A stretch of DNA of 64,000 nucleotides, taken from Limnohabitans sp. Rim8. GTDB taxonomy: Bacteria > Pseudomonadota > Gammaproteobacteria > Burkholderiales > Burkholderiaceae_C. A program made the translations under genes and the position numbers. Below are positions 35,969-43,827 of this stretch, piece by piece (the stretch's first letter is position 1; the number at the start of each line of letters is the position of its first letter). Where the stretch lies: assembly GCA_945897465.1 (NCBI GenBank), contig CAMDFK010000013.1:1-64000 (forward strand), written 5' to 3'. A model generated the notes under the pieces. It was not told where the DNA came from, searched no databases, and was given only the letters and a program-made list of their open reading frames with translations.

Positions 35969-36828
35969 GCGATGACGGTGAACACGGCATCACCCTCATC
36001 GCGTTCGTAGGCAGTGTGTTTTCGCCTTACTACGCATGGGCGCGTGGGCGTGGTCGCTCCAGCCCGGACAACCACTGCGCCCTGAACGTGGCCATTTACA
36101 GCAAAGGCCAGGGCCGCTGGGCCATGACCGAGCGTGGTCAACGGCACTGCGCCCGCAGTGCACGGCACTTCAGCATCGGCCCAAGCCAACTGAGTTGGGA
36201 CGGCGACTGCCTGATCATCGACATCGACGAGGTGTGTGTGCCCATCCCGCGCCGGGTGCGCGGCCGCATCAAACTGTGGCCGCAGCAGTTGTTTGGCTAC
36301 TCCACACCGCTGGATGTGAATGCCCAGCACCGCTGGGGACCGCTGGCCCCCAGCTCGCGCATCGAGGTCGACCTGAACGCCCCCGATCTGAAATGGCAAG
36401 GCCACGCGTATCTGGACTCCAACGAAGGAGACGAGCCGGTGGACCGGGGTTTTCACACCTGGGACTGGTCGCGCGCCCGCACCCGCGATGGCAGCACGGT
36501 GGTGTTTTATGACATGCAAGCGCCCGGCACAGAAGACCGCGTGCTCTCACTGCGTTTCACACCGCAAGGCACGGTCGAGCCCATCGCCACGCCGCCGGTG
36601 CAGCCTTTGTCCAAGACCGGCTGGCGCATCGATCGGCGCATGCGCAGCGCGCAAACCGTGCGAGTGCACGAACAACTCGAAGACACGCCTTTTTACCAGC
36701 GGGCCTTGCTGCAATTTGAGCACGCTGGCGAGCCCTTGCTCGCCTTTCACGAAACCTTATCGGTGCCGCGTCTGGTGTCACCGGTGGTTCAAGCCATGTT
36801 GCCATGGCGCATGCCGAGGCGGGCTTGA
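35965..36828 (+). CDS. crtC: Acyclic carotenoid 1,2-hydratase
   Basis: CrtC adds water across the terminal double bond of neurosporene or lycopene. Conserved text includes ITLIAFVGSVFSPYYAWAR and RGFHTWDWSRAR. The ATG at 35965 (ATGA overlap with crtD) gives 287 residues, but the same frame is open back to an ATG at 35620, and the residues directly upstream (PEGGYLWWYVDA) also look like the family. A longer 402-residue form would fit the roughly 44-kDa size I recall for the Rubrivivax enzyme. There is no usual start codon between the two. Confidence 0.85.
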   Translation: MSDDGEHGITLIAFVGSVFSPYYAWARGRGRSSPDNHCALNVAIYSKGQGRWAMTERGQRHCARSARHFSIGPSQLSWDGDCLIIDIDEVCVPIPRRVRGRIKLWPQQLFGYSTPLDVNAQHRWGPLAPSSRIEVDLNAPDLKWQGHAYLDSNEGDEPVDRGFHTWDWSRARTRDGSTVVFYDMQAPGTEDRVLSLRFTPQGTVEPIATPPVQPLSKTGWRIDRRMRSAQTVRVHEQLEDTPFYQRALLQFEHAGEPLLAFHETLSVPRLVSPVVQAMLPWRMPRRA

Positions 36829-36932
36829 GATGAACAACCTTGAATGTGATGTCAAGGCAACCCCATTCCTGGCCGTGGTGGCCAAGAATAGCCCTCGTGC
36901 GGGCCGAGCACGTCTTCTGCAAGGAGAAAACG

Positions 36933-37085
36933 ATGTCTAACTCAGACAAAGTCTGGCCAACGGGACTGACCGAGGCCGAATCGGAGGAGATTCACCGAAA
37001 TCTCATCCAGGGTACGCAGATTTTCGGCATGATTGCCGCATTTGCCCATCTGCTGGCCTACATTTACTCACCCTGGCTCAAGTAA
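36933..37085 (+). CDS. pucB: Light-harvesting 2 beta polypeptide
   Basis: The 50-residue peptide has the LH beta pattern: TGLTEAESEEIHRNLIQG with the conserved His, one membrane helix with the B850-type ligand His in AFAHLLAYIYSPWL. The strong AAGGAG Shine-Dalgarno is 7 bases upstream. It differs from PufB in its C-terminus and is paired with an LH2-type alpha, so it belongs to the peripheral antenna. There is a 104-base gap after crtC but no clear PpsR-type site there. Confidence 0.95.
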   Translation: MSNSDKVWPTGLTEAESEEIHRNLIQGTQIFGMIAAFAHLLAYIYSPWLK

Positions 37086-37097
37086 GGGAGATTCATC

Positions 37098-37292
37098 ATG
37101 ATCTACTCGAAAATGTGGTGTGTGGTGAAACCTTCGGTGGGCATTCCGGTGTTCATTGCGGCTGTGGCGATCTCGTCGTTCAGCGTGCATTTGGCCCTGA
37201 CGACCAACACCACCTGGGTGAAAGACTTTCTGAACGGTGGTACCAAAGTGGTCGCTGCGGCGCCTGCTGCGGATGCTGCGGTGAAGAAGTAA
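37098..37292 (+). CDS. pucA: Light-harvesting 2 alpha polypeptide with F44-L45
   Basis: The 64-residue alpha aligns without gaps with the Rhodoblastus acidophilus LH2 alpha: W7, H31 (chlorophyll ligand), W40 and G47-G48 coincide. Positions 44 and 45, Tyr-Trp in the B800-850 complex, are Phe-Leu here, as in the B800-820 (LH3) form, where loss of hydrogen bonds to the acetyl groups shifts absorption to the blue. An Ala-rich tail follows. It lies 12 bases after pucB. Confidence 0.95.
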   Translation: MIYSKMWCVVKPSVGIPVFIAAVAISSFSVHLALTTNTTWVKDFLNGGTKVVAAAPAADAAVKK

Positions 37293-37346
37293 AGGGTGAA
37301 AGCCCGAACGGCCAGACGCGCAAGCGCCTGGTTGTTCTCTTGACTT

Positions 37347-38735
37347 ATGAACACCACCAAAAATCGCAGCAATTGGGGTACGGTTCTGGCAGGTTGGGGT
37401 CCCCGTTTCCTCCCTTTTGCCGATGCCGCCAGCGATGATTTGCCGCTGTCGCGTTTGCTGCGCTTGTCTCTGTTTCAAATTTCTGTCGGCATGGCCATGG
37501 TCATGCTGGTGGGCACCCTCAACCGCGTGATGATCGTGGAGCTCAAGGTCTCCGCCATGCTGGTGTCCTTCATGGTGGCGCTGCCCCTGCTCATTGCGCC
37601 TTTGCGCGCGCTCATAGGTTTTCGCTCGGACAACCACCGCTCGCAACTGGGTTGGCGGCGCGTGCCCTACATCTGGATGGGCAGCCTGCTGCAGTTTGGC
37701 GGTTTTTCCATCATGCCTTTTGCGCTTTTGGTGCTTGCGGGTGCCGGGCAGGCCAGTCTGGCCCCAGCTTGGGTCGGCCAGATAGGCGCTGCGGGCGCTT
37801 TTTTGCTGGTCGGTCTGGGCATGCACACGGTGCAAACCGCAGGCCTGGCCTTGGCCACGGACCTGGCCCCGCCCGAGCGCCAGCCCCAGGTGGTGGGCCT
37901 CATGTACGTCATGCAGCTGGTTGGCATGATGGGCAGCGCATTGGTGCTGGGCTATTTGCTGCACGACTACAGCCCCGGGCAGCTCATTCGTGTGGTTCAA
38001 GCGGTGGCAGTGACCACGCTGGTGCTGAACGTGGTCGCCCTATGGAAGCAAGAGCCGCGCAGCCGACTGCGCAAGCCCGGCACACCCATCGAACACACGT
38101 TTTCACAAGCTTGGCAACTGTTTTGTCAAGGGCCGAACACCCTGCGACGCTTGATGGCGGTGGGCTTGGGCACCATGGCCTTCACCATGGAAGACGTGTT
38201 GCTCGAACCTTATGGCGGTGAAATTTTGCGCATGAGCGTGTCCAGCACCACCTTGCTATCGGCCACTTTGGCGATGGGTGGTCTGCTGGGTTTTGCCTGG
38301 GCCTCGCGTGTGCTGGGTCGGGGCGGCGACGCTTATCGCATGTCAGGCTGGGGCGCCTGGATCGGACTCCCCGCCTTTGTCGCAATCATCGCTTCTGGTC
38401 CTTTGGCTATGTCCGCTTTGTTTGTGCTGGGCATTTTCATGGTGGGTCTGGGTGCTGGCCTATTTGCCCACGGTACCCTCACGGCCACCATGCAGCTGGC
38501 ACCCATTGGCCAAGTTGGCTTGGCCATGGGCGCATGGGGCGCCGTTCAAGCCACAGCGGCGGGCGTCGGTATGGCTTTAGGTGGCTTGGTTCGAGATGCT
38601 GTTGCTTTGGTCAGTACGCCGGTCGTGGGCTACTCAGCGGTCTATTTGATGGAAATGGTCTTGTTGGTCCTGACCCTGTGGGCCATGGGACCTTTGATGC
38701 AGCCGTCTGCGCGCCCAAGATCCAACTCTGCATAA
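37347..38735 (+). CDS. pucC: LH2 assembly membrane protein PucC (major facilitator-like)
   Basis: PucC is a 462-residue protein with about 12 transmembrane helices, needed for LH2 assembly or chlorophyll delivery. Family text includes FLPFADAASDDLPLSRLLRL, LVGTLNRVMIVEL and WRRVPYIWMGSLLQFGG. It is the closest relative in the window of lhaA (minus strand, 46888-48345) and more distant from the bchG-linked protein at 60778-62145. It follows pucBA and is followed by a 28-codon membrane gene before the terminator. Confidence 0.93.
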   Translation: MNTTKNRSNWGTVLAGWGPRFLPFADAASDDLPLSRLLRLSLFQISVGMAMVMLVGTLNRVMIVELKVSAMLVSFMVALPLLIAPLRALIGFRSDNHRSQLGWRRVPYIWMGSLLQFGGFSIMPFALLVLAGAGQASLAPAWVGQIGAAGAFLLVGLGMHTVQTAGLALATDLAPPERQPQVVGLMYVMQLVGMMGSALVLGYLLHDYSPGQLIRVVQAVAVTTLVLNVVALWKQEPRSRLRKPGTPIEHTFSQAWQLFCQGPNTLRRLMAVGLGTMAFTMEDVLLEPYGGEILRMSVSSTTLLSATLAMGGLLGFAWASRVLGRGGDAYRMSGWGAWIGLPAFVAIIASGPLAMSALFVLGIFMVGLGAGLFAHGTLTATMQLAPIGQVGLAMGAWGAVQATAAGVGMALGGLVRDAVALVSTPVVGYSAVYLMEMVLLVLTLWAMGPLMQPSARPRSNSA

Positions 38736-38785
38736 TCTTTCATCACTTTTGTTCAACCCCCTCTTTTAGACATCAAGGACTTGTC

Positions 38786-38872
38786 ATGGAAACCAAACAC
38801 ATTTTTTTGATCATGTTCGTTGTTTTCTGCCTCTTCATGGTGGCCAACTGGTTAAACCGTCCACGCAAATGA
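38786..38872 (+). CDS. 28-residue single-span membrane peptide after pucC
   Basis: The frame METKHIFLIMFVVFCLFMVA plus NWLNRPRK is nearly all one transmembrane helix followed by a positively charged end, a normal small-membrane-protein layout with the C-terminus inside. AAGGAC lies 9 bases upstream. It is the last gene before a strong terminator, so it is transcribed with pucBAC. It resembles no antenna polypeptide (no His in the right place) but could be a small LH2-associated or assembly subunit. Confidence 0.55.
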   Translation: METKHIFLIMFVVFCLFMVANWLNRPRK

Positions 38873-38901
38873 ACTTCTGCCAAGACGGGTCATGCCCATG
38901 A

Positions 38902-38927
38902 AAAAAGCCACCGCAAGGTGGCTTTTT
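38902..38927. terminator. Bidirectional intrinsic terminator
   Basis: GCCACC (38907-38912) and GGTGGC (38917-38922) form a 6-bp stem with a GCAA tetraloop, flanked by six A's and five T's, so it can terminate both strands. It ends the puf-crt-puc superoperon and the convergent RRM gene. Confidence 0.9.
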
Positions 38928-38947
38928 GGTGGGCGACTGAAATTTGA

Positions 38948-39241
38948 TCAGTTGCGTGTGTCGCGGTAACCGCTGCCGTAGCCGGTGCTCGGCTCTTTGG
39001 GCTTGGAGATGTTCACCACGATCGAGCGACCGTTGACCGACATGCCATTCAGGCCTGTGATGGCCGCTTGGGCTTCTTCGGCGCTGGACATTTCAACAAA
39101 GGCGAAACCTTTGGAGCGGCCGGTGTCGCGGTCCATCATGACTTTAGCCGACATCACGCCGCCAAATTCAGAAAAGTTTTGACGCAAGCTGGCGTCGTCG
39201 ATGGTGTAAGGCAAATTGCCCACGTAAATTTTGCTGCTCAT
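38948..39241 (-). CDS. RRM-type RNA-binding protein
   Basis: A single RNA-recognition motif fills the 97-residue protein from the ATG at 39241: RNP2 is KIYVGNLPY at the N-terminus and RNP1 is KGFAFVEM near residue 44. The C-terminus is a short Gly/Arg/Tyr tail. Such small RRM proteins in betaproteobacteria and cyanobacteria are often cold-inducible and bind single-stranded RNA. The open frame upstream of the ATG is not conserved-looking, and GAAAGGC precedes the chosen start. Confidence 0.9.
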   Translation of the reverse strand: MSSKIYVGNLPYTIDDASLRQNFSEFGGVMSAKVMMDRDTGRSKGFAFVEMSSAEEAQAAITGLNGMSVNGRSIVVNISKPKEPSTGYGSGYRDTRN

Positions 39242-39926
39242 GGTTGAGCCTTTCAACAGAGGTGGCGTGGCAGCTTCAAAACAAAGCCGACATGCAGGGA
39301 AAAGCGGATTCTTGGCAGTTTGCCGAGAGGCCGCAGGGGAATGCGCCAGAGGCCGTGAGGCCTTAGCGCATTTGTTCGGGGCTGGGGCAGTTTCGCAGCC
39401 AGTCGCGTGTGGTGTCGAGGACGTGGCGCGCAGCCTGTTGGGTGAAAGCACAAGCTGTGTGGTGCAGGGTGGGCGTCAGTTCCAGGCCGTGCAGAGCAAG
39501 GCGAGCCTGGCGCAAAGCTGCGGCAGTGTTTTTCCGGCCAAGGCCGGTGCAAAAAGGGTGTGTCGAGGGCGAAGCGACCGTAGAGCCCGTGCGGGTGGTG
39601 ATGGGAGAAATCAAAATCAATCGAGTCGCAAACCATTCAGGGGCTTGCGCAGAGCAGTGAGAAAAATGCCGAGGCCTGCAGCTCAGCAGGCGACGGTGTC
39701 CGAAGTCAATCGATGCCAATGCAGACGCTTTGAGAGCCATCTGCGTATTGTTCATGCGGGTGTTGGACAATAAGACCTTAGTTTATTTCCAAATGAAATA
39801 AAAGTCAAATTTTTCATTTCTGCAGGTTTTAAAAAACCCAAAGCCCGCTCACCAAGAGGCGCACCAACCAGAGCTAATGCGCCCACATGGGCAGGCCAAT
39901 CAGTGCGTCCAGCAGTCGACAGGCAT
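39242..39926. other. Poorly coding gap between the RRM gene and the BLUF gene
   Basis: Several overlapping frames exist on both strands, and none shows a recognisable domain or good start site. Two AT-rich palindromes lie at the right side: TTTATTTC-n5-GAAATAAA at 39782-39802 and GGTTTT-aa-AAAACC at 39825-39838; the second could help end the long minus-strand superoperon. The RRM promoter must be within the left part. Confidence 0.4.
39363..39755 (-). CDS. Doubtful hypothetical protein
   Basis: The best of the competing frames in this gap starts at ATG 39755 and ends at 39363, about 130 residues rich in Arg, Thr and His. It has no ribosome site, no hydrophobic segment and no family that I recognise. 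The C-terminal third (LRQARLALHGLELTP and onward) reads more like protein than the rest. It may be a decayed gene. Confidence 0.15.
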   Translation of the reverse strand: MNNTQMALKASALASIDFGHRRLLSCRPRHFSHCSAQAPEWFATRLILISPITTRTGSTVASPSTHPFCTGLGRKNTAAALRQARLALHGLELTPTLHHTACAFTQQAARHVLDTTRDWLRNCPSPEQMR

Positions 39927-40370
39927 TCAACCCGCAGGCAACTCAATCGGCTGCCCCGCCTCCAACAAGTCCATCACCTGCTGCATGACCTGCGGACCAG
40001 AGGCCGAATAAGGGTCGAAGTCGGGGTGGTGCAGTCGCACCATGGGGTCGTCCACCGACAGGTGCACCAGGGCCATGGACCATTGGCCAAAGCGGCGTTC
40101 GTGGATTTCTTCGTAGTGCAGCATTTCCACGTCTTGGTGGCGTTTGTCGGCGCTGATGCGGCGGTACAGGGCATTCACACGGCTGCGTTCGCCCTCAATC
40201 ACCTGAAAGAAAAAGCCCTGGCCTTGGCACAGCACGCCCGTGATGCCCTGTGCGGCGTTGTGGGATTGCGCTTGCGCCAGGATGCTCGTGGTCATCGTGG
40301 TGGTTTGTGGGCCGACGGCGCGGCTCACATACAGCAGGCGCACATTGATGCTGTGGCTGGGAACCCTCAT
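39927..40370 (-). CDS. BLUF-domain blue-light photoreceptor
   Basis: Nearly the whole 147-residue protein is a BLUF flavin photoreceptor. Hand alignment places every photocycle residue at AppA spacing: Y14, N38, Q56, W97 and M99 match AppA Y21, N45, Q63, W104 and M106. After the domain only about 40 residues remain, ending in LLEAGQPIELPAG, so there is no enzymatic output domain and no heme/SCHIC domain as in AppA. It is the last gene of the bchF-to-crtB superoperon, 10 bases after crtB. A light-dependent partner of PpsR is an attractive inference. Confidence 0.9.
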   Translation of the reverse strand: MRVPSHSINVRLLYVSRAVGPQTTTMTTSILAQAQSHNAAQGITGVLCQGQGFFFQVIEGERSRVNALYRRISADKRHQDVEMLHYEEIHERRFGQWSMALVHLSVDDPMVRLHHPDFDPYSASGPQVMQQVMDLLEAGQPIELPAG

Positions 40371-40380
40371 GGTGTTGGGC

Positions 40381-41475
40381 TCATGAGTTTTGGCGCAAGG
40401 CGTTGCGGTCCAAGCGCTCGGTCTCTCGACGCTCGAACAGGTTGAGCATCCAAGCCACGCGTTGGGGCATGGCCCGGTTTGGAAAGTAAGCTTTGTTGCC
40501 GGTTTGCTGCGCGGCGTCGCGGCAGCCTTGCACCAGGCCCACGATGGCCTCCAAGGGCGCTGGGCTGAGGTCGGCCACGCGGATCCAATGCACTTGGGTC
40601 CAGGCGCTGGCCAGCAGCATGAGTTTGCGCGTGGTGCTGACCACCGTGCGTTTGTTCACCGAGTCCAGGCCCTCGCGGCGCAATTGGTGGCCGATTTCGG
40701 CGTAGATCATGCTGGCTGCGCAAATGGCGGCGCGGCAGTCGGGTGGCAGGGCGGCAATGCCCGAATGCGCTTGCTTGTAGAGTCGGTCGGCCTCGTCGAG
40801 TAAACGCGCCACCACCTGAGCAATGGCGTGGGTGAAGGTGGGTTGGGCCATCCATGCTTCAGGCTGAACTCCGGCTTCGATCAGCCAGCGGCGCGGCAGA
40901 TACAGGCGGCCGATGCTGGCGTCGTGCCCCACGTCTCGGGCAATGTTGGTCAGCTGCATGGCCACGCCCAGTTCGCAGGCGCGGGCCAGGGTGTCCATGC
41001 TTTGTGGCCCCATGATCCAGCTCATCATCGCGCCCACACTGCCTGCCACACGGGCGCCATAGGCGTGCAGGTCTTCGATGCTGTCGTAGGTGCGGCCCCC
41101 GGCATCCCAGGCAAAGCCTTCGATCAGCGCGTCCAGCAAATGGCGCGGCAGCTTGTATTGCTGAACCACCAGACTCAGCGCGTGGTCTTCCACATGGTCG
41201 TGTGGGGTGCCTGCATAGATCGCGTCCAGGCGTTCTTGCAGCACCTCCAGCGGTGTGTCACCTGCCTGGGCTTCGTCGACCAAGTCATCGGCCACACGGC
41301 AAAAGGCATACAGCGCAATGGCCGCCGTGCGCACGCGCGGCGGCAGCAGGCGACTGGCCGCAAAAAAAGTTTTGGAGCCGCCCTGCATCATGGCCACGCA
41401 GGCCTGCAGGTCTTGCGAGTCGAAGTCGAGTGCTTGCAGGCTCACGGCGTTCGGGGTGCGTTCAGGCGTTGACAT
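40381..41475 (-). CDS. crtB: Phytoene synthase
   Basis: CrtB condenses two GGPP into phytoene. The two aspartate-rich motifs are present: VADDLVDEA near residue 62 and NIARDVGHDA near residue 178, together with YAFCRVADD and RLYLPRRWL. The protein has 364 residues, with a C-terminal extension typical of betaproteobacterial forms. Its start overlaps the crtI end by 14 bases, the usual crtIB coupling. Confidence 0.95.
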   Translation of the reverse strand: MSTPERTPNAVSLQALDFDSQDLQACVAMMQGGSKTFFAASRLLPPRVRTAAIALYAFCRVADDLVDEAQAGDTPLEVLQERLDAIYAGTPHDHVEDHALSLVVQQYKLPRHLLDALIEGFAWDAGGRTYDSIEDLHAYGARVAGSVGAMMSWIMGPQSMDTLARACELGVAMQLTNIARDVGHDASIGRLYLPRRWLIEAGVQPEAWMAQPTFTHAIAQVVARLLDEADRLYKQAHSGIAALPPDCRAAICAASMIYAEIGHQLRREGLDSVNKRTVVSTTRKLMLLASAWTQVHWIRVADLSPAPLEAIVGLVQGCRDAAQQTGNKAYFPNRAMPQRVAWMLNLFERRETERLDRNALRQNS

Positions 41476-43033
41476 TGGGGATCACCGATTCCAAGGCTTT
41501 GGCCGACATGAGCACACCCGGAACGCCCGCGCCCGGATGCGTGCTGGCCCCCACCACGAACAGGCCCGGCACGTCTTCGCTGCGGTTGTGGGGGCGGAAC
41601 CAAGCGCTTTGCAGCAGCAAAGGCTCCAGGCCAAAGCCCGCGCCTTTATAGGACCACAAGTTGTCCTGAAAATCCTGGGGCGTGCTGACTTTGCTGGTCA
41701 TGATGCAGCCCTGCAGGCCCGGCAACACGCTGGCCTCTAGGCTTTCGGCAATCGCGGCGCGGTAGGTCTCGGCAAAGGCGGGCCAGTCGGTGCCGCTGTC
41801 CAGGTGCGGCACGGGCGAGAGCACATAAAAGGTGTCGCAGCCCTCTGGGGCCAGCGAGGGGTCGGTGGCGGTGGGGCGGTGCAAGTAAAGGCTGAAGTCC
41901 TCGGCCAGTTTGTGGTTTTTGAAGATGTCTTGCAGCAGGCCTTGGTAGCGCGGGCCCAGCACCATCATGTGGTGCGGCACGTCTTTGTATTGTTTGGAGG
42001 TGCCAAAGTACCAAACAAACAAGCCCATGGAGTATTTGCCGTTGGCGATCTTGCGGTCGGTCCACACCCGGCGGTGCTCGGGCGCCACCAGGTGTTTGTA
42101 GGTCCAAGCGGTGTCGCCGTTGCTGACCACGATATCGGCGGGCACGAACTCGCCGTTTTGTAATTCGACGCCGCAGGCGCGGCCGTTTTCGATGCGAATT
42201 TGCGTGACGGGTGCATTGCAGCGCAGCGGCACGCCGCGCTCTTGCAGCAGACCAACCAGACCTTTCACAATCGCCCCGGTGCCGCCCATGGCCGAGTGCA
42301 CACCCCAGGAGCGTTCCAGCGAGTTGATGAGCGCATAAGCGCAGGTCACGGCAAAGGGGTTGCCGCCGATCAGCAGCGGGTGGAAGCTCATCACGGTGCG
42401 CAGCTTGTCGTTGCGCATGTGCTTAGCCACCAGGCTGTACAGGCTGCGCCAGGCGCCCATGCGTAAGAAGTCGGGAATGGCGGCCACAAGATCGCTGACC
42501 TTGTCAAAGGCCATGTCGCCCATGCCTTCAAAGCCCAGAGTTTTGCAGCGCTCGGCTTCTTCCAAAAAGCGTTCGTAACCCGGCAGGTCATCGGGTTCAA
42601 AGCGGGCGACTTCGGCGCGCATGTGCTCGGGGTCGCCGTTGTAGTCGAACCAGGTGCCGTCTGAAAATCGCACGCGGTAAAACGGGTCCATGGCCACCAG
42701 CTTCACATCACCCGAAAAGCTTTTGCCGCACAGCGCCCACAGTTCTTCGAGCAAAAAAGGCGCGGTGATGATGGTCGGGCCCGCATCAAAGGTGAAGCCG
42801 TCTTGGTGGTGCACATAAGCGCGGCCACCGGGGGCGTCGAGTTTTTCAAAGACCTTGACCTCGTAGCCTTTGACGCTCAGGCGAATCGCCGCGGCCAGTC
42901 CACCAAAACCGCTGCCAATGACCACTGCGACCGGGCGCTGGCGCAGCTGGGACGGGTTGCCCAGCTCTGGGCCTGGCGGCGCGACGGGGATGCCGAAACC
43001 TTCGGTGCGGTAAGCATGGGTGGTGGTGTTCAT
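41462..43033 (-). CDS. crtI: Phytoene desaturase
   Basis: CrtI carries out three or four successive desaturations of phytoene to neurosporene or lycopene. The FAD motif VVIGSGFGGLAAAIRLSVKG is about residue 36, and the C-terminal motif GLFVVGASTHPGAGVPGVLM is present. The total is 523 residues from the ATG at 43033. Whether the product is neurosporene or lycopene cannot be read. It overlaps crtB and follows puhE by eight bases. Confidence 0.95.
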   Translation of the reverse strand: MNTTTHAYRTEGFGIPVAPPGPELGNPSQLRQRPVAVVIGSGFGGLAAAIRLSVKGYEVKVFEKLDAPGGRAYVHHQDGFTFDAGPTIITAPFLLEELWALCGKSFSGDVKLVAMDPFYRVRFSDGTWFDYNGDPEHMRAEVARFEPDDLPGYERFLEEAERCKTLGFEGMGDMAFDKVSDLVAAIPDFLRMGAWRSLYSLVAKHMRNDKLRTVMSFHPLLIGGNPFAVTCAYALINSLERSWGVHSAMGGTGAIVKGLVGLLQERGVPLRCNAPVTQIRIENGRACGVELQNGEFVPADIVVSNGDTAWTYKHLVAPEHRRVWTDRKIANGKYSMGLFVWYFGTSKQYKDVPHHMMVLGPRYQGLLQDIFKNHKLAEDFSLYLHRPTATDPSLAPEGCDTFYVLSPVPHLDSGTDWPAFAETYRAAIAESLEASVLPGLQGCIMTSKVSTPQDFQDNLWSYKGAGFGLEPLLLQSAWFRPHNRSEDVPGLFVVGASTHPGAGVPGVLMSAKALESVIPNVNA

Positions 43034-43041
43034 GGTGGCCT

Positions 43042-43827
43042 TCAAGGGGGTGTGGTCAAAGCCGGTTTGGTGGTCTGGCCCATGGCCCAACTCCACAGCC
43101 GCTCCAGTGGCCAAGGAAAAATCATGATGAGGTGTTCAACGATCGCGAGGCCCAGCAGCGTGGCCAGCATGACCCAACCGGTGGTGATCGCCACTGCGCC
43201 TTGCTGAGCCAGCCAGACCAGCCAAAACCAGGTCCCCATGGCCACGCCCATCGAGAGCACAAACCACAGGGACATGCCGCTGGTAGTGCGGAAATAACTG
43301 GCCAGATAGGCCAAGTGCGTGGGCAGATACTGCGCGCCGTTTTGTGGCACGCCAAAAAACAAATTCAGTTTGGCCGACAGACGCATGCACCACAGCAGCG
43401 CAAAGGTGCAAATGGCCACATGGCTGGGCTGGTTCTCTTGCATCCACCACAACACGGCAAAATTGGCCAGCAATGCCAACTCGTGGTAAAGCATGACCTG
43501 CACCGATTGCACAAATCGTGGCCAACCGGTGGCACCTGCATCCAGTGGGGTTGTGCGCGGACCGGTGATCCAGCCGGTCAAAAAGGCCAGCTCGTGCCAG
43601 CCCCACATCACGATGACGCTGCCAAAGGCGATGTAGGCGTTGAACACGCTGACCTCTTGCATGCTGTGGGCCACGCCCCAAAAACTCAATGCCAAAAGCA
43701 CCGTCCAGCCGGCCAGGCTGAAACGGAAGCTGCGCGCGGGCAGCCGGTCGAGCCACAAAATCACCCCCGTGCCGAGCCACCAGCACAGGGCCGTGAAAAT
43801 GCAGGCCCAAACGACTTCAGTCACCAT
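43042..43827 (-). CDS. puhE: Photosynthetic complex assembly protein PuhE
   Basis: This 261-residue membrane protein (DUF3623 family) has about seven hydrophobic helices, with the conserved [18 protein letters not shown] and the Asn-rich [15 protein letters not shown]. In Rhodobacter puhE loss changes reaction-centre and LH1 assembly and bacteriochlorophyll level. The start at 43827 overlaps the acsF stop, and this is the usual acsF-puhE order in betaproteobacteria. Confidence 0.9.
   Translation of the reverse strand: MVTEVVWACIFTALCWWLGTGVILWLDRLPARSFRFSLAGWTVLLALSFWGVAHSMQEVSVFNAYIAFGSVIVMWGWHELAFLTGWITGPRTTPLDAGATGWPRFVQSVQVMLYHELALLANFAVLWWMQENQPSHVAICTFALLWCMRLSAKLNLFFGVPQNGAQYLPTHLAYLASYFRTTSGMSLWFVLSMGVAMGTWFWLVWLAQQGAVAITTGWVMLATLLGLAIVEHLIMIFPWPLERLWSWAMGQTTKPALTTPP

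Noticed and set aside
39363-39755. A novel gene beside the BLUF gene
   Set aside because: No start signal, no domain, and competing frames of equal length on both strands; retained only as a doubtful entry.
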